Shown in pieces: positions 61,501 to 64,000 of a DNA stretch of 64,000 nucleotides. The translations under genes and the position numbers were made by a program. A model generated the notes under the pieces. The model did no database searches and had not been told where the DNA came from. It saw nothing but the letters and a program-made list of their open reading frames with translations. The stretch's first letter is position 1; the number at the start of each line of letters is the position of its first letter. Source of the stretch: Gammaproteobacteria bacterium. Its GTDB lineage: Bacteria; Pseudomonadota; Gammaproteobacteria; Pseudomonadales; Ketobacteraceae. The stretch covers positions 124,001 to 188,000 of the forward strand of contig JABLXQ010000014.1 in NCBI GenBank assembly GCA_013178375.1, in the 5' to 3' direction.

Positions 61501-61974
61501 CGCACGCAATTGTGCCGGGTCCAGCTGATGCGTTGTGTCTTCCAGCACATACTGGAATACCCAACCCACACCACTGGCATCAGGGCCCAGGATAGGCGCC
61601 ACTCCCGGCGGCAGCAATTGCCGCACCCGCCCCAACTGTTCGAGCACGCGGGTACGCGCCCAGTAGATATCGGTGCCATCCTCAAAAATGGCGTAGATAA
61701 AACTCATGCCGAACATTGAATAGCCGCGCACCGCGCTGACACCCGGCGTACTTTGCAGCGCCCGCACCAACGGATAGGTAATCTGGTCTTCCACCAGATC
61801 CGGACTGCGCCCCATCCAGTCGGTAAAAATGATGACCTGCGGATCGGACAAATCCGGCACTGCATCCAGTGGTGTCTTGCGCATGGAATCCAGTGCCCAC
61901 AGTGTGAGCAGCAGTGTCAGCCCAAGCACAATCCACTGATGCCGTGCAGACCATTCAATAATGCGCTCGACCAT
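58552..61974 (-). CDS. Third HME-RND pump, CusA/SilA-like with low-complexity insert
   Basis: 1140 residues, about 90 longer than CusA. The copper methionines are retained as Met563 (LLVMPTTFPG), Met613 (QLDMNEIV) and Met689 (RIDMLTTG). A Gly/Ser/Ala/Met-rich stretch at about 818-863 (59388-59523; SGRGSSAAPAMSGGGSGGMA and following) interrupts the second periplasmic loop, and an extra piece near residues 632-665 (FEKSRWYSSWAPEWLKIALR) adds further length. The proton-relay segment reads GELTDAAIVLIEN rather than GAMVDAA. Likely Cu/Ag exporter, but the substitutions leave room for another metal. Confidence 0.92.
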   Translation of the reverse strand: MVERIIEWSARHQWIVLGLTLLLTLWALDSMRKTPLDAVPDLSDPQVIIFTDWMGRSPDLVEDQITYPLVRALQSTPGVSAVRGYSMFGMSFIYAIFEDGTDIYWARTRVLEQLGRVRQLLPPGVAPILGPDASGVGWVFQYVLEDTTHQLDPAQLRALQDFTVRPALQAVTGVAEIASLGGFERQYQILLDPDRLTAFGLSIADITRAVGDANAEVGARVLEQAGREFVLRGRGYVRTLADLEASVVSVSAGGNPIRLRDVATVQFGPDMRRGAADWNGRGEAVGGIVVMRIGSNALDVVQAVKDEIARLSLPEGVRLVPTYDRSELILGSIDTLRKTLIEEGVIVAVICLVFLMHAGSAMVAMIVLPLSVLFSFIAMRYLGLTSNIMSLGGIAIAVGELTDAAIVLIENAHTRLAAAPPGADRRRIIIDACKEVGRPIFFSLLLITVSFLPIFTLAGQAGRLFAPLAYTKTFAMFAAAVLSITLAPPLMVWLLRGRFRSEAENPVNRILSRLYRPVVRAVVRWRIAVMVAAFAVMIGTVPVMLKLGSEFMPPLDEGSLLVMPTTFPGISIEEARRALNAQDRIIKSFAEVESVHGKTGRAETATDPAQLDMNEIVVSLKPRDEWPLFEKSRWYSSWAPEWLKIALRTVWPEARPRTQQELVRALDAALKMPGYQMAIAPPIRTRIDMLTTGVRTPVGIKVFGADLAEIERLSIELEGLLREVPGTRSTFAERQTGREYVDIIPDREAIARYGLTVRDTLDVVEAAVGGMPVSTVIDGRARYSVSLRYAADFRADPEALRALPVQVPGMAAIAEPEIGGSGRGSSAAPAMSGGGSGGMAMGSGGARRSGSAASMPASSAPMGAVTDPDVAERFRQAGTAVPLGVLADVRVVTGPPMIKDENGVLVGYVFADIDDTQRDLGGWVDDAKQLVSQRFALPPGYSLQWTGQYEFMADMQARMRVVLPLTFVLIVALLYLSMRGVPQTLLVLLSLPFAIAGSIWLLALLGYNLSTAVWVGLIAVGGVAAQTGIVVVVYLDQAFLARVQNGNMRQPGDVDDAVIEGAAKCLRPMLMTVATTVLGLMPLLWEAGVGADLSARTAAPVVGGLWACMFLSLLVLPAAYTFWRRYQFARGDFDLRVGAE

Positions 61975-61976
61975 GG

Positions 61977-63257
61977 CTACTCCCCATGACCGCTGTGTGC
62001 ATCAGCCTTGCTGTCAGGCGACGCCAGCGGGGCACTGGCTGGTTCCGCAGCCGGTGCTGATCCACCATGACCCGCATGCCCTGTGCCGGCACCACCTGAC
62101 GCACGCAACCGGCTTTCGGAATCCAGCAGAAACACACCGGAAGCCACGATCTCTTCACCTTCAACAAGTCCCTGCAGCACTTCAACCCGCTCCGGCATGC
62201 GCGCCCCCAGGGTCACCTTGCGCGGTTCGAAGCGCCCAGGTTCCACCACGACAAACACATGCTGGCTCATGCCTGTATCCACCACCGCATCACGGGAAAT
62301 CATCAGCGTAGCGTGCGGTGAACTCTGGAATATGGCGGTACCAAACAGACCGGGCCGCAATGTGCCGTCCTGATTCGGAACACTGAAACGTACTCGCAGG
62401 GTTCGCGTGCGTTCAGTCAGGGTGGGATAGAGAAAATCCACGCGGGCTTCAACCGGCTCTTGCCCCAGTGCGGGAAAATCCAGGTGTGCCGTGGCGCCAA
62501 TCGCAACCTGCCGGGCACCCGACTCGGGAACTTCAGCCCACACCCACACCGTGGAGAGATCCGCCACCGTCAGAATTTCCGTGGACGGGTCCACCGCCGT
62601 GCCCGCCGAAATGCCGCGATGCATGACAACCCCGCTGCGCGGCGCGGTCAACGTCACGAGTCGTCGCACTTCCCCGCGCCGTTCAATGTCCGCAATTTCC
62701 GCTTCAGCCATGCCGAGCAGCTTCAGCCGTGTTCTGGCACCTTCCACCACTGCACTGCCCGGCCCCGCCTGGCCGAATTTCAGGGCGGACAAATATTCAG
62801 TCTGCGTGGCGAACAGATCCTGCGAATAGACACCCGCTACGGGCTCGCCCGCGCGTACCGGCTGCCCGGTGGTATTTACATACAACTGCTCCAGCCAGCC
62901 AGACACGCGGGCGTGCACATGCGACACGCGGGACTCATCCGGCACCACGGTAGCGATAGCGCGCAATGGCTGGGTGATGGTTTCCCGTTGCACCCGCTCC
63001 AGACGAACGCCGATGGACTGCAGCTGCTGGTCGCTGAGATCGACCGCTACCCGTGCCTGGGCGGCTTCACTGCCGCCATGTACCGCAACAGCAACCTTCG
63101 GCGCTGCACCTGGCACAGACAAATCATGATGCAGTGAAAATGGCCATCCATGGCGGAAATGCTGAATGCCCGTAATCGACAGCAACAACATTATGCCCAC
63201 CACAACGCCAACGATAAGGGGCCGCCATTGCGACAGGGCTTTTGGTCGGGATGTCAT
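61977..63257 (-). CDS. Periplasmic adaptor of the third Cus-like pump
   Basis: 426 residues. One N-terminal membrane anchor (LIVGVVVGIMLLLSITGI) and an HlyD-type body (VSGWLEQLYVNTTGQPVRAG; APRSGVVMHRGISAGTAVDP). It lacks the Met-rich metal segment of CusB at 40627-41889. Instead the C-terminus is a Gly/Ala/Ser/His tail (GTGHAGHGGSAPAAEPAS, ending HSGHGE) that may bind metal. It lies 2 bp upstream of the pump start and overlaps the channel gene by 4 bp. Confidence 0.9.
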   Translation of the reverse strand: MTSRPKALSQWRPLIVGVVVGIMLLLSITGIQHFRHGWPFSLHHDLSVPGAAPKVAVAVHGGSEAAQARVAVDLSDQQLQSIGVRLERVQRETITQPLRAIATVVPDESRVSHVHARVSGWLEQLYVNTTGQPVRAGEPVAGVYSQDLFATQTEYLSALKFGQAGPGSAVVEGARTRLKLLGMAEAEIADIERRGEVRRLVTLTAPRSGVVMHRGISAGTAVDPSTEILTVADLSTVWVWAEVPESGARQVAIGATAHLDFPALGQEPVEARVDFLYPTLTERTRTLRVRFSVPNQDGTLRPGLFGTAIFQSSPHATLMISRDAVVDTGMSQHVFVVVEPGRFEPRKVTLGARMPERVEVLQGLVEGEEIVASGVFLLDSESRLRASGGAGTGHAGHGGSAPAAEPASAPLASPDSKADAHSGHGE

Positions 63258-64000
63258 GGAGTGTAATCCTTGGTAGTACCGGTCATGCGATCAAGGCGGG
63301 CCCAGGCCACGCCCAGTGCGGTTTCAGCCATCACAAACTCCGCCTCCACAGACCATAACGCCTGCGCGGCTTCGATCACCGAAAACAGGTTGCCCTGGCC
63401 CGAGGCATAAACTGAAAGGGTTGGTTGAATCAAACGCTGCGCGCGGGGCACAACATCATCACGCAACGCGAGGTACTGGATTTGCACCACTTCGAGCTGG
63501 TCGCGCGCCGCAATGGCTTCACCTTCCACCATCCGCTTCATGGATTCCAGATCGGCACTGGCCATGCGCTCCATCGCGCGGGCCTCCGCCACACCACCAC
63601 GCAGTTTGTCGCGCCAGATCGGCAAACTGACTCCTACCATCAGCATGGCGCCCTTCCCCTCCGCCATCGTCGACGCATACCCCACACGCACCATGCCCAT
63701 CGGGGAATACATGGAGCGCATCGCTTGCACATCCGCCATGGCACGGGACAGTTCGGCGTTACCCATCTGCAATTCCGGTCGTTGCCGCAATGCCGCAGCG
63801 GATACCTCGTCACGGGACGGCAAAGGATTGTCGAGTTTTGGACTGACAAGATCAGGAACCGGCATCCCGGTATCACGACCGATACTGGTATTGAGCATGG
63901 CTTCTGCCGAGCGGATACCGGCTTGCAATGCACGCGCCGAGGATTCGAGCCGTGCCACTTCGACCTCGACCCGCAAGACTTCAGACTGATTACCCGAGCC
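63254..64000 (-). CDS. Outer-membrane channel of the third pump, cut by the window edge
   Basis: The minus-strand frame is open to base 64000 (GSGNQSEVLRVEVEVARLES), so the N-terminal part is outside the window; 248 residues are visible. It shows the TolC/OEP pattern (SAEAMLNTSIGRDTGMPVPD; ALRQRPELQMGNAELSRAMA; VGVSLPIWRDKLRGGVAEAR). It would be the first of three pump genes in the order C-B-A. Confidence 0.88.
   Translation of the reverse strand, partial: GSGNQSEVLRVEVEVARLESSARALQAGIRSAEAMLNTSIGRDTGMPVPDLVSPKLDNPLPSRDEVSAAALRQRPELQMGNAELSRAMADVQAMRSMYSPMGMVRVGYASTMAEGKGAMLMVGVSLPIWRDKLRGGVAEARAMERMASADLESMKRMVEGEAIAARDQLEVVQIQYLALRDDVVPRAQRLIQPTLSVYASGQGNLFSVIEAAQALWSVEAEFVMAETALGVAWARLDRMTGTTKDYTP

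Overview
The window reads as chromosomal DNA of a gammaproteobacterium. The support is OmpR-type CusRS-like regulators, HME-RND metal pumps, a PvdE/SyrD-type peptide exporter, and gammaproteobacterial-style IS4 and IS5 relics; I cannot name a genus. It has two accessory blocks, a peptide assembly line (1-20122) and a heavy-metal defence island (29351-64000), joined by a scarred zone with insertion-sequence debris and a sulfur-stress operon.

Region 1 (1-20122): three collinear NRPS genes and a cyclic-peptide ABC exporter, all on the plus strand and tightly spaced. Five modules are visible: (A)-T | C-A-T-E | C-A(Asp)-T-E* | C-A-T | C / C*-A-T-TE. The first adenylation domain is cut by the left edge. 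Specificity residues read by hand give DIWELTADDK, DLTKVGHVGK (a textbook Asp code), DIWEQIADNK and DSALIAEVWK. Two condensation-superfamily domains (E* and C*) have lost catalytic histidines. The PvdE/SyrD-type exporter suggests a secreted siderophore or lipopeptide; the chemistry is not settled from this window.

Region 2 (20123-24437): decayed DNA. It holds a truncated VOC-family gene, a small broken ORF with a terminator-like hairpin, an intact GAF histidine kinase, an IS fragment butted against a truncated and frameshifted IS4 element, and a ynfA-like gene cut by that element.

Region 3 (24438-29212): a sulfur or persulfide operon (ArsR-rhodanese fusion, conserved hypothetical, MBL-fold persulfide-dioxygenase-like enzyme, MFS transporter, rhodanese) behind a strong promoter overlapped by a 9+6+9 palindrome. 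A frameshifted DsrE-like gene and a methyltransferase follow.

Region 4 (29351-43580, minus): a CzcCBA operon plus lipoprotein, then a BlaI repressor/M56 protease pair, then a CusCBA operon headed by a small Cys/Met-rich exported protein. The BlaI pair and czcCBA share a palindromic promoter element at equal distance from their start codons. The protease carries a His/Cys-rich extracytoplasmic loop instead of a beta-lactam sensor. This suggests a metal-triggered BlaI/BlaR1-type circuit and is the most interesting candidate system here.

Region 5 (43681-54035): cusRS (minus), a small exported protein related to the czc lipoprotein, and a divergent eight-gene copper operon (exported protein, TolC-like lipoprotein, Tat-exported multicopper oxidase, cupredoxin, CusF-like, DUF2933, ICMT-like methyltransferase, CopA-type ATPase). 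Two ATTACA-N4-TGTAAT boxes flank cusRS.

Region 6 (54036-64000): an IS5 relic fused to a broken glucan-phosphorylase start, a DUF2934 protein, an exported coiled-coil protein, then a minus-strand operon of a third Cus-like CBA pump, a P2A-type ATPase and a DUF411 protein. The outer-membrane gene of that pump runs off the right edge.
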